From positions 30,392,338-30,456,337 of the forward strand of contig NC_081836.1 of the NCBI RefSeq assembly GCF_030867095.1: DNA of 64,000 bases, in the 5' to 3' direction. The notes beneath the pieces were generated by a model that was not told the DNA's origin, ran no database searches, and saw only the letters and a program-made list of their open reading frames with translations. Source of the stretch: Alligator mississippiensis. Lineage: Eukaryota; Chordata; Crocodylia; Alligatoridae. Of this stretch, positions 1-12,300 are shown in pieces. Within the stretch, counting starts at the first letter, position 1, and each line of letters opens with the position of its first letter. A program made the position numbers and the translations under genes.

Positions 1-121
1 ATTTAGGAGAACTTGTTTTGGAGTCATTCGGAGGGCTGGGCAGCACATTCCCAAGACTACAAGCACAGGTGTGAGGAGGCCTCGGAAACAACCACCAGAA
101 CATTGTGTTACCAAGAAAGGT

Positions 122-127
122 TTTATT
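122..127 (-). promoter_or_regulatory. GLYR1: Poly(A) signal AATAAA, likely distal GLYR1 site
   Basis: Plus-strand TTTATT reads AATAAA on the minus strand. A GT-rich stretch follows on the minus strand at about 80-108, where a downstream cleavage element would be expected, so cleavage near 100-110 is plausible. The proximal alternative is at 1017-1022. Confidence 0.5.
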
Positions 128-2275
128 TTTTTGCCAGTAGCTTTGTTAATTGCACAAAAATCTTTTTTTGTTTTGCCATTTAAACATTATCACACATCCT
201 ATTCTGAATGACAAACGTTAATTAAAAACAAGGCGAAAAATAATAAAAAAAATTCACAACCTTAATTAACTATAGGATCTGTCATTGAGGAAGAAAGGAA
301 ACTGCTTTTCTTACAAGCTTTTCACAAGTGTCACATTTTCTTCGTTAAAAAGGAGGGAGTCAAAAAAAAAAAAAAAAGCAAATTGCTAAAACAGAAATCT
401 TCATATAAAGGAACTTTACAGAATTGTCAACAATATTAAGACAACATTGACTAGCCAGTTTCATTATAGCATCTTTCAATCCACAGCTCCCGTCCCTTCT
501 CCCACCCCCAACCTCTCAGGCCTACAAACAGAATGGGATTCATGTTCAGAAGCTACAAACATAAATACAAAATATCCAAGTGAAACCCACACCTGGGCTA
601 GAACTTGAAATGGCATCTGAAACAGTCCCATTTTCGCCATTTCCACCCCTCCTCATCTCGCTCACTCTCTGCTCCCTGGTGTATCAGTAATTGTACAGTC
701 GGACAGGAAGCACCACACCCTCCAGCAGATCAGTAGCCACCATCAGAACTGCAGTTAGGTTTTTACAGGATAAAATTACAGTGTTTTACTGCTGTGTCCT
801 GCCACTCCCATGTACACAAACACTTCCAGTTTGAGCACTTGAACATTTCTAAAAAAACAAGCCTGCAGCAGTGAGGTGATCTCTGAACTGATTGCTAAAC
901 ACAGATCCAAAGCTGTAAGATCCAGAGTTCCCCTCCCCCCAGCTGGTTCCAGAAGCACCACGGACTATAACGTAGGGAGATTTTTGACTACACTGACTCA
1001 GATCCATTTACTTAAATTTATTCCAAGACACCTCTGCAGGGACATTACAAGGACTTTCAAATGTTTAGTTGAGCACAACTCACTCTTCCAACTGGACTTT
1101 AATATCCTCAACATCCCTACATATGCACCCAAGTATAAATCCTAGGGTCTAGCTCCAGCACCCAAAGCACAAATAATGTTCCTGGTACCTTCAGTACAGT
1201 TACTTCATATGGGCAAGGTGAATAATCAAGGCTTTCTAACACTGCTGAGCTACATGGGTGGCAAAGATGTCAAAAGCAGATGGATACCAGGTAAGTACAT
1301 GGGTGCAGTTAATGTAGAATACCTATGTGCACAAGACTGGCAGTTGTTGTGCAGGCAGACTTGTACATATGATATAGTATTCTGCATATGTACAGCAATG
1401 AGTCATTAGGCAAAGTAACAGGATCTCTTATTACAGGGTGATGCTCACTGTGAGGGATAATGCCCAGTGCAGCATTAGTCCACAAACAGTAATGGGTCAT
1501 CAGAGGTGAAACATTTACAGCTTTAGGGAGGAGTTGGATGTTCTGTTCCATAACGAATGCCTGATATTTTCCCTCTAACTGAGGTGCTCTGAACCACACC
1601 ACAAAGCTATGCACCCTTCCACAGGCAAGGCATGTGGTTCAGCTAAAGAAATCCAGAGCCAGGGGATTATTTCCAGGTGGGGGCTTTTCCCTTCAAAAAC
1701 CCCAAAGGTGCCTAAAGGATGGGGGCAATGTTGCCAAGGTGGGCTCTCATGGCTCTGCTTTTAGCCAGTGCAATAAACACTGCTACTGCTGCTGCTTATG
1801 GGACGAGGAGCAGGAGCAGTCCTCAAGAAGCTAAAGGAATGCAGCCCACTCTGCCTTTGCTCTCTTCCATTTTGATGTCAAGGGGAAGAGTTCATGGTCC
1901 TGATCACTGACCTTTTCATTCATTAAAACGCAAGAGCCCTCCTACCAGGCTAATACTGAGAGAATTTATAAGTAACATCCAGAGAGCTCTGTGCTTTCTG
2001 CCCCACCCCAGACACAGGCATCATTTGGACTCTGGCTTTCTCTGCTTTCAGCACTAATGACTTCTTAAGTACTGGCTTCCACAGCTTTAGGCTCATATTC
2101 AGCAGCAGCCTCCAGCCCCTGCTCCGTGAACTAGGCCTTTCTCAAACTTTGGTATCTGACCAATGGGTTGCCACAAGCAGGGTCACAAGTACTGAGAGAC
2201 ACCAGGCTGGGTGAGTCTCAGTGCAGCCGCACAGCACTGGCACAGGAAATCTGACCTATTCAAAGTTCACCGATG

Positions 2276-2440
2276 AAACCTCACAACTCCCCTGGGAAGT
2301 AGATGAATATTGCTCATTTTGAAAACGAGGCAAAGAGCTAAGACTACCACCTGACAGCCACAGGGTGATAGCTTGGCTTGCAACCCCAGACTTTGTCTCT
2401 TAGCCCTATGATCATTCCTTCTGGCCATCTCAGCAGACTC
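2276..2440 (-). repeat. MIR-like SINE remnant in the GLYR1 3' UTR
   Basis: The plus strand has the reversed MIR core pattern, with CTCATTTTGAAAACGAGGCA followed by a decayed 'cagccacagggtgatagc' stretch, resembling 'cattttacagatgaggaaactgaggca'. Boundaries are approximate. The call is by eye and the element is old. Confidence 0.4.
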
Positions 2441-3324
2441 ATGACTCTGTTTGTGACATTCCCAGAATCCAAGAAGCTTTTGTAAATATGCACTGGTTGA
2501 AAAACAGAGGTAAATCTATGTAAAAACATAAAAAGAAAGAAGGGACCCTGGCTTGTTCCTTCACTGAGTAAAATACACTAATTCTGGCCTGGTGAATTTG
2601 TTTTGTGATTTCTAAGCCATCCCCTCTAAGTTCCCAATACTGTTTATGGGATGCTACAATAAGCTTTTTAGGAAGCTGTGTTCATAACGGTTTCTCTCCC
2701 ACTTTATCCATTAAGGTCTCAATTCTTGCAGTGGGTTGAGGGCGGGAGGGAGATCAAGACAGCGTTGCATGCAGCCCCATCACCTTCCAGAACTGCCCTT
2801 TCACCTCCATGGGAGGCGCTTTGTTCTACAGCATCAGTTGAGAAAAGAAGAGTAACTTCTTACCCTCAAATGGGACCCAGGCCCTTACTGATATCCACAT
2901 GTAGATGGGAAGGATTTCAACGGTCCCTTGATGCAGGGAAACCAGCATGTACATTACAACAAAGGAGAGAAGCAATCATTAGAAACAGCATCTCGGACAA
3001 GCACACAAAAGAGGATAAAAGAAGCCAAGCAGCAGATTTCAGGTGGAAGTGCCTCAAAGCTTCTGAACGAGTTGCTACTGTTCTGTTCCGTGACTGTCAG
3101 TGCATGGCATGGATTTTCTAATCAGACTGCAACAATCCGAGCCCCCTCCTTCCCCTTCCACCGCCAGGGGAAGGCTCACTGAAGCAGCTGCCCTCATGGC
3201 AGATCTCAAAGTTTGTGTATAAAAGGAAATGGAGAGACAGAGATGGACTGGTCCAGAGTTAAAACCCAGTATCATAATAATATTAATTAATAAACATGGT
3301 ATTAACAGTAAAGAATGGTGCAGC

Positions 3325-3399
3325 CTAATGGATGTAGGCCCTGTACACAGCAGACATGTCATTGTCCGATTGGTCCAATGCTTTTGCCCGTTTATATAC
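3325..3399 (-). CDS. GLYR1: GLYR1 exon 16 (last; stop codon)
   Basis: Codes residues 530-553 ([20 protein letters not shown] then AYIH) and the TAG stop at 3327-3325. The acceptor reads CTCCTCCAG before GTA TAT AAA. It forms the C-terminal end of the dehydrogenase-like domain. Confidence 0.96.
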   Translation of the reverse strand, partial: VYKRAKALDQSDNDMSAVYRAYIH

Positions 3400-6300
3400 C
3401 TGGAGGAGAGAGAGTGGTAAAGGGTCAGTTACTCTTTTTAGAGGGCCTGGATCTGGCTGTGTTGCTTAGCAGCCCAGCACTAACCAGGGCATTGAGTGAT
3501 GCAGTGGGGTGGCAGGATGTTGTAGATCAGAATTTGCAGTTTTGTAGGAGACCCTGCAGTGTCACCCATTCTGGACACAAATGGCCAAAAGAAGTCCAAA
3601 CAAACACACCTCCCTCCACTTAAACTCACTCATTGTGCCCCCAGATGCACAGGGATCCCTGTTATATAGTTCCCCGCTAAGTTTTTCTCCCTCTCAAGAG
3701 TCCCACACTATGCCTGTCCAGACACCCTGGCACCAGACAGATCTACACTAATTTGAGATGCTGAATGACTCACCTCATTGGCTGCAGCTGCCATGGGAGT
3801 TGGATGGTTGACAGAATCGCCTAGCGCAATGGCTAACCTAAGATCCTTTTGGATGTATTTCAGGTAGAAGTCAGGCTTAAAATTTCCTTGCAGGATATCT
3901 GCAGAGAAAGAAATGCCAAGTCAGGCAAAGGTAAATCCGCCTAACAGTTCCTGCAAGAACACGCAATTCAACATTTCTCTTCAGTGCTAGTCCCCAACTC
4001 CAATTCTGATGTTTCTTGCTACAGTCCTTTCCCTACTTCCTGCCTTCTACCATCTTCCAGTCACAATAAAGAAAATTCCACTAGCACCACTGGCAAACTG
4101 AACCATGGTTTCTGCACAGCACCCATGGCAGGTTTCTGCCCATTTCATTTGTCACCTGGCCTGATGAAGCCCTGACTGGGAACTTCACATCCTCAGAGAC
4201 AGTGATTGCACATGATAGAGTTGGTGCTGTGCTCTGAAGAGGACAAGGGAATGGAACTTTTAATTTCCAGTCTAATATAAAAGGGCTAGATAAAAGAAAA
4301 TTTCCAGCATCCCAGGCTGAGAACAGATGGGAAGCTTCCCTTTTTCATCATCAACCCAATGGCTGCTAGGCAAGAAATATATGCTATGAAAGAATAAAAA
4401 GGAACCATACTTTGGCACTTCTGGTCCAGGAAGATGCTGGCAAGCTGTCCCTGATTGAGGATATCCAGAAGGGTCTGCTGGGACTGACCAGTCACTTGAG
4501 CCAGAGTCAGTCCTTCTGCTATCGTGGCCATGAAACTCCCTTGGACCATGTTCACAATCAGCATCATCTTGGCAGCATTGCCTACTTCACCTGCCAGAGA
4601 GACATGCTGTTGGACATTCCTCCATGAGGCAGAGCAGGCTTACTCCCCACATACATAAGTGAACACTGAATTCAATTGCCACACTGGGTCAGACCAAACA
4701 CACATCCAGCCCAGTACCCTGTTTCCAACTGTGGCAGAAATGTATGCTTTAGGGGGGGAGCACTGAACAGGGTACATCTAGGGTGATCTATCCCCTGTTC
4801 CTTAACGCCCCCCCAAGTATCCATCATCGTCGTTTGGAGATGGCTAGAGGATATGTCCCTGACTAATAACACGCACCCCAACACCACTCCCAGTCTCATC
4901 AGAAGCAAGTCTAGTGCTACCAGCTCCTCCTTCCCCTTGAAAGAACACAAACACACATCTTACAGTTGACATACCCTTTAATGCTGTTTGTCCTAGGGTG
5001 AAGAAAACCATGGAAGAAGAAATAAAATGCTTCAGGGTCTGAATGAAAATCCTTTCCCTAAACATGGTTCTCATTCCAAGCAACTTTGGCCAACTAACCC
5101 AACTCCAAAAGGACAGGTCATATACCCGTCCCTTTTCCTGTTCTACTTCATGAAAGGAAGAAAGAGCTAGCTATTTTGCTCAATCTCTTACCAGTGGCCC
5201 GCAAAGAGGATATTTGTTCCCCCTCAGACTGCTTGCTGGAAATTATGCTCTTTGCACTGACTGAGAAAATGCAACAAGGCGCCCCATGTTTCAATTACCT
5301 AGAAAAAAAGAGGTCTTCCCCATTGCTTGGAAACAGCTACTGCAGTCCTCATATAAACCCCTATCTCCAGCTGCTAAGATCACCAACATCCCATCGTTAG
5401 ACAGCTGCTGATTTCCTGAGACTGGTGCTTCCAAAAAGCGACCACCCCTGGATACTATCACCTAGTAAGAAAGAAAGAGAACGTCCTTATGTTAGCTATG
5501 CAAAAACAGCACACATATATGCTGCGTGGGGAGCAGGGAAAACAAGAACAGTGTGCTGGGCACTGCTACCACTGGGACTAGATGTGTAAAGCACAACAGG
5601 GGGAATAGAAATACTGCAAAAAAATGGAGTAGCATCCAATGCACTGAGTATTGCAAAAACTGTCCAAGTGCAAAGACCTGCTTTATCTCTGTCCTTGCTA
5701 CTCTGTTCATTTTCCTCTGCCCTGCCAAATGTTGGAGCAGGACAAAATAAATTTCAGCAGCTGAGCAATACATGACCTTGCTAAGCACCACAGAAAAACA
5801 CCATGGAACTTCAGACAATGCTTTAGGTGTGCATTATATAGGGAAAAAGACAAACATGAGATGGGGGGGTGGTTGGGCAGAAACCTGTTGGGCTCTGTTC
5901 CCAGTTCAGTTCTGTATTCTCAGAAGTGCTCGTTTCAAAGACTCTATCCTGAACCAGGAGAGAGACAAGCTGAGGGGCTCTGAGATTCAAGGATAGAAAT
6001 CTAATGGTGTTTAAGTTTAGAGAGTAGTTTGTCTATAAAAGTGAGAGATGGCTGCTGTCCATGGATTACAGGCACTGACAGACCTTCCTTGAGCAGTCCA
6101 TACTTAGGTATTTATTCTTAAGAAGACAGTGGTAGTTCAGAACAAATCTACACTTGGGTTTTATAGTACATGCCCTTGTACTTCTGTTATTAGCCATCAC
6201 ACTGCTAAGTCATTCCTTCTTAGGCCATTTCAAGACAGTAAAAGAGTTAAGAACACAAGGCAGGAAACCATGTTTCCCTCAGAAGTGGTCATTAGCGCGG

Positions 6301-9300
6301 TGTGAAATGGCTATGTTTTTATTCGGTTTCGGAGGGACAGTGATTAGTCTGGGGGTTTCGGATCACTGTTCTGTTTTGATTCAGCTGAATCAGTTTTGAT
6401 GCTGTGTCAGTGGTTCGGCCATATGCTATAATGGTGAATCACTAAAATGCCTATAACTTTGTCATTTCTTGCCCCTTTAGATGAAAACTGCAGGGACGGT
6501 AGCTCCTTCTGAGGACACAAAGCCTGCCAAGCTTCAAGGAGATAGGTGCAGGGGTTTCTGTGAAACCACACCTCAAACTATTCAAAGCAAAACTCACAGT
6601 ATAGGCAGTCCTCGACTTGCAATGTTTCAAGTTACAACATTTATAAATTGACACTCTTTTTCAACTTTATGACATCAGTTTCGACTTTACAACACTTGAT
6701 CCGATGTGACACCACACTAGTGAACAAGTTTGCTGCGTCACTCATCTCCCCGGAGAACATCTGTCCAAACTTCCTTGGACACGTTCTTTAAGAAAGCAGA
6801 TAAGACTCCAGAAAAACCTGCAGACAAGACTCCTGAGAAGACTCCAGCCAAAAACCCTTCAAAAAGTCCAACCAAGAGCCATTCAAAAAGTCCAGCAAAG
6901 TCACCTCAAAGAAGTCCTTCCAAATCAATATGATTGCTATTTACAATATAAATACATTAATGTAGCTATGTTACTCATCTATAATTGATTGAGTACAAAA
7001 CTCTGGGGTATTTTTGGTGACAATAGGTATTGTTTCTTATGAGAAAATTGGTTCCGACTTACGTCTCGACTTAAGACGCCGTTTTCAGGAACCAATTGTG
7101 TCGTAAGTCCGAGGACTGCCTGTACTTCCAGCAGCAGCAGCATGCTGTCATCCAGATCTGGTAGTCCACCTCCCCCCCCTCCCCCGGGAGGGCTGCGGGG
7201 CTGTGGCAGACTTCTCCTGGCAGATCCGGGCCCCCGGATCTGCACACGGGATGACAGCAGGCTGCTGCTGCCAGCATCAGCACTGGGTTCTTTCTGGCAC
7301 TTGGCACGGGCTGTGCCAAGCAGACTTGGGCGCTGGCACTGGCCCCAGCTGGCAGCAGGAGCCTGCTGTCATCCTACACACAGATCCGGGGGCCCGTGCC
7401 CCACCAAGAGGGCTGTGCTAGACTCCTCCCAAGGGGCGTGGGCCCCTGGATCTGCATGCAAGATGACAGCAGGCTGCTGTCCCTCCCCGAGTGCTGAGAT
7501 TGGAAGGGACCTCAGGGACAGATCGCAGATGCTGGCCAGCTACAGATGTCAACATCAGAGCACTACTCCTCCTCTTTCCCCTCCCTCTTAATTTCTGTTT
7601 CCCTGCAAGCCCAGCTCCAAAACGCCAAAATTTTCCGAAACGTTTCAGAGGGTTTCGTTTCATATTTGGCGTTTTGGGTGCTGAAACAAAACAGCTGCCG
7701 AAGTTTTGCACAGCCCTAGTGGTCAAGATGGGTCTTTCCTTGCACAGGAATCTCTGATCGCTCTGGATGTAAATGTTTGAGGAGAGGAGCCTAGAAGGAT
7801 TTCTCCCTCCTAACCCTTAAAATACCTTAAAAAATAGGAAATAAACAGATTATGAGTTTCATCAAATTGAGGAAAACTTGTTTTTAGTCACCAAGAGAAC
7901 TCATATCCCACTGAACCTGCTGCAGTGAATGTTAACAAGACAGATAACTCCCTCAGGACTGAAGTTTGACCGGTTGTTAGCACTGGTGGCAGTTTAGGAA
8001 GACAGAACTAAAGCTACCGGGCTTTGTAGTATATAATCCTTTGAGAACTGCTGTTCCAATTTGGTTGAATGGTCCTGTTTTTCATCGTTCACTTTAATTC
8101 TCTCCCCTACCCAGTACCTCCAGAGAGAGAAGATTGAAAAAGAAAATACACTAAAAACAGTTAATCCCACAGAAACAAGAATTCCACCTGGCAAGTGTCA
8201 TATGTTCAGCAGAACGGTTACCTGGGCCAATTCTGTGACAGTATCTGCATCCACAGTCGACATATCCACATAGCACTTCCCTGGGCGTATGCCCTGCAAT
8301 ACCCCGCTCGGACCAAGTACCAGCTGTTGGAACAGAAGAGTGGTAAAGCAATAGGGTGTCTGCAAAGACACTCAAATCCTTCAATGCAACAGATGAAACA
8401 GAGCTGACTTAAGTGTCGGACTACTGCAGGAAACTCAGAAGCAGTCTCTTGGCATAGTTTTAAATAGGTGCGCAGGATAACAGAGTGTTTTTAATCAGAA
8501 AAGTTACTCTTGCATGGTACCAGTGATCAACATTGAGAACAACCCTGATTACTGCGCTCAGTGGGAAACAGAACCTATATGCAGTGACTCTCTAAAAGGA
8601 TCTAGATAGGGCAAGTCAGGACTGTATAATGAGGTCCACCTGCTGGGTGGAAGAAAAGGGGTAGAAAGATATAATCCTTACATCTTTGGCTGCCTTTGGA
8701 TCTGATACACAGGCAAAGGTGATATCGCAGGTTGAGACCACCTCAGCAGGGGTTCTTCCTAGCCGTGCCCCTTCCTGGATGAACAAGTCACACTGCAAAA
8801 GTCAGAAATCCAAAAGTAAAGGAGGAGGAAGCAGAGACCAGACAACCTTAGTGTTTTTTGCTGTAACAGGAACTCTAACCGCTAGGTCCATAGCAATGGA
8901 AGACAGGCCTAGCACATTAGCAAAAGGATCCAATGCTACCTAGACTCCAATGTATGAGGGGGCCATTCTAGACATTCCTGAACCTATCAGAGACAGTTAT
9001 AAGAGAAGGAAATTATTCATAGAAAACACAGGGAGGGGAGTTTTCTTAGAAGAAAATCACAAGATTTGGATACTCCAATGTCTGGAGGGAAGGCGAGACA
9101 AATCTTGGACACTGAATGTCAAAAAGCATCTTCCAATTTGCTAGCAGGATACACACAGCACTGAGAATACTTTGGATTCATCTAGACTGGCTGTTTTTCC
9201 AGCTGCCCAGCCTTTTCCTATTGCCTGCTGTTAGGGTTTGCAGAAATCTCTTAACCCACATGAAAAGTTACCACACTGTGCAGCATGAGGTTGTCGCTCT

Positions 9301-12300
9301 ACACCAACGATGCCCAATTCGCATCACCCCAGCGACCCAGAAATCTGGAGGCAGGAGAAGCTGTGGCAATTAATGCTGCCACTGTTCCTCCACTGCCAAG
9401 TTTCCAGAATTGGGGGGAGCCCTACAGGCCAGATGACATAGCTCCATGGGCAGAACCTTGGTCACAATTGCTCTACACCACAATCTCATAAAAACACTGT
9501 GCGCCACAAAAAGAAGTTGTCAAACCTCAATGTTGGAGATAACTACAGTTCACAGCCAATCAACTGCATTTGAATCTTCAGCAAGATACTTGGCAAAATA
9601 TTTTTGCCTCACGCTAACAGATCAGTTTCAGTTGGAAGCAGTTATTCCAGTATGAACAGCAAAATGCCAGGATAAAGAGTCCTGGCCAAACAAAATATCC
9701 CTCCCACAGAATGAACTCAATGGTGTACTTCTTGGTTTGATAGCTCCAGGCCAGGGACAGCATGGCTCTTTTTTCACTAATGCACTAATCTAATGGCATT
9801 ATGCGTTATAGCCCTCTGCAGAGATGCACTCTCCTGCAGTACAATCCCACTGTAGCAAATCCTGTTTACAACAATTGCCTGCTTTTAACAATCCCCCCCA
9901 GCAGGAAAACAATTTTTTCCATTATGATGATACAGCAGATGGATTAGTTCTATAACAGTGAACACCCTCCTCTAATGAACTTTAATGCTGGTTTTTTACA
10001 GCGAGTTTGTAGAGGCTTCATTGGGGGACTTGTATACAAAGTGCCCTCACTGCAATGAAGACTCCATCCCAGAACTCCTAGAGGATATGCTCACCTTTTC
10101 AGCAGTGCGGTTCCACACAGTGACGGTGTGACCCATTTTTAGTAAGTTGGAGACAATGCCACTTCCCATGAGGCCAAGACCCAGAAATCCTATCCTGGGG
10201 AGAAGAGACACACATCAGTATAGGAAGGGGAAAACAGCAGAAGTAAAAACTAATTATAATCTGATGCCCCTAAAACTACTATCAAGCAAACACTGGAGGT
10301 GCTGCAGCCCAGAATCTGTGCCACTGTAGTCAAATGTAGAGTAAGGCTGAGTAATTTCTGAGAACCTGTCACTTTCTTCAAAGGCAGATTCAGCTTATTT
10401 TTAAGAGCAAGGTGATTCTTATTTTACTTGCTCAACATCATTATGAATGAACATGTGAACAAAACAGCCCTGTCTGATTTACTTCTCCCACCTGCTCCCC
10501 TCCTCCTGAAAACCCCCAACCTGGTTAAAGACTTAACTTTAATTACATTTGCTGTTTCCTCACTTTCTACTGCCAGCTATCCTGCTGAACAGGGAGAAGT
10601 AATGTTTGAGACACTGAAGCCCCCACTTCCCATTCTGGTGTTAGCACTAGGTCTAGTGTTCAAAGGCTGCGCTTTACTTCTGGATGTTAAATTAACATTA
10701 CTTGCATTGTGCTAGGAGTGTCAGTCATGGATTAAGACCCCACGTGCTATGTGCTGGACACAGACCCAAGACAGTTAACAACCCGTGGGTACAAAAAGAC
10801 AAGAGGAACACAAGGTAACAACAGGTCAATTAAGTTCACCACAATACATGATCATGACCATATGCCAGCTACCTGGCAAGATTTTTGTAGGCATCGTAGC
10901 CAGATGTGCCTTCCCTATTATTACACGACAACAGAAACTGCTCTGCACTCATGGCTTTAGGGATCCTTGTATACACCATGTCACTTTACAATAAAATGGC
11001 AGATGCTAGCAGGAGACCCTGCAATACAAAGTTAGTGAGTATTTAAAATACACCTCTGGAGTTCACACAGGGAGAGTTGCCTTCCCATCCCCCACAGCAC
11101 AGCCTTTTCGAATGCTAATCTGAGCAAAACCCACTACAGATGCATTTCAGCTTCAGCGATCCACCTGCACTCTGGCTCACTGCTGGCTTACTTTCTGCTG
11201 CTGAAGCCAACTAACAAAGGGTTGGAGTGACTCATTCTAGGGTCTTATGCAGCATCACAGTCTGCCCTTTTCCATTTCTCGCTAACTGAAGAGATGTTTC
11301 CACTCCCCCAAGCCCTGCTCTTCTGAGAAAGGTTTTTACCTGAATAACTTCATTGTTACTTTGGTTCCCTTTGTGTACAGGTGAAAACTGACATCCTGAG
11401 AGATACAAAGGATCTAACGGCATACAGCAGGCCACAGCCTGAGCTTCAGTTGAACAGAACGGAAGTCCCAGAGTGAAACAGGAAGCTCAACTATGGCTCC
11501 TGTCACTCTAGAAAGGAGAAGGGGAACGTTAGAAGAAACCAGAAGGCTCACGTGCTATACGACAGCTCCTGTGAGGTGGGAGAGCATGCCTTCCTCTTCC
11601 TTTTCCCTTCTTGCTGCTTGCATTAGTGAATAAACAACCCCAGTCAACTGAGAGATGTTATTGAAGGGAGATGCCTTCACCTTTCTGGATCATGTTGCAT
11701 TCAAAAGAGTGGCTCTTTAATACCTGCAACATTCTGTCTTGGAGTGAAAAAACTTGGCACTGCAAATATGTATCAAGGTCTGGCCTTGTGCCCTCCTACT
11801 CCATCTGTTCTAGCCTCCTCATCTGCTTTCTGTGAGCGAGTCTCATGCAGGGCCAGTGGGCAGACCCTGTGATGTGGAGCAATGGCAGGTTTATCTAAGG
11901 GCCAGGTTTATTAGTGGTTGTTTTCCAGTCTCCTCGGAGAGGAAGGGGAACAGAGAAAGAGAAGGCATACTAGGAATATAGCAGGGACCTTACTTTTTGT
12001 CTGTAGGAGTGATGCTGCCATTGACTGCCGTGCTGTCTGCAGCCTGGATGGAGGTGGATCCTGTTTCCTAGGAGAACAAGCCACAAGGTATGCTGGCTCT
12101 GAAAGAACTACTAGACCTTTTGTTACAGAGTAACAAAAATGAACTCAAGGGAAGGCTGACCTCACCTCTTCACACACTTTCAGCTTCTTAGTTATGGCCT
12201 GGTAGCAGACAGCCGGCTGTACAGAGAAGAGAGAAAACATTCAGGGAAAGCCTGGTGCTCTTTTGCTTTGCAGAGCAAACAGACCATATCCTTGGTACAT

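Larger units (their letters stand above)
122..3324 (-). other. GLYR1: GLYR1 3' untranslated region (predicted)
   Basis: This is the sequence downstream of the GLYR1 TAG stop on the minus strand up to the last good poly(A) signal. It has no long open frame that resembles a known protein. A MIR-like remnant lies at about 2276-2440. A second AATAAA (plus-strand TTTATT at 1017-1022) could give a shorter UTR. The extent is inferred from the signals; no transcript was seen. Bases 1-121 show nothing I recognise. Confidence 0.55.
3400..5298 (-). other. GLYR1 introns 15, 14 and 13 (non-coding contents)
   Basis: Covers the gaps 3400-3773, 3899-4410 and 4591-5298 between exons 16 to 13. The first two show nothing beyond splice signals. 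The third holds a CR1 tail, listed separately. Confidence 0.6.
6293..7718. mobile_element. hAT-like non-autonomous DNA transposon, split by a later insertion
   Basis: The ends form imperfect inverted repeats: left TAGCGCGGTGTGAAA and right TTTTGCACAGCCCTA (reverse complement TAGGGCTGTGCAAAA). They are flanked by GTGGTCAT at 6285-6292 and GTGGTCAA at 7719-7726, an 8-bp duplication with one mismatch as hAT transposases make. Without the inner Tigger-like insertion the element is about 900 bp. The GC-rich right part (7130-7480) repeats 'gatgacagcaggctgctg' in both orientations. No transposase frame was seen. Confidence 0.65.
5462..8221 (-). other. GLYR1 intron 12 with a nested transposon pair
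   Basis: A 2.76-kb intron. Bases 6293-7718 are an hAT-like element interrupted by a Tigger-like element (listed separately). The flanks 5462-6284 and 7727-8221 show nothing I can name. Confidence 0.6.

Noticed and set aside
12061-12067. Alternative GLYR1 exon 9 acceptor seven bases downstream (AAACAG|GATCC)
   Set aside because: It would shift the frame and drop the conserved Glu-Thr residues.
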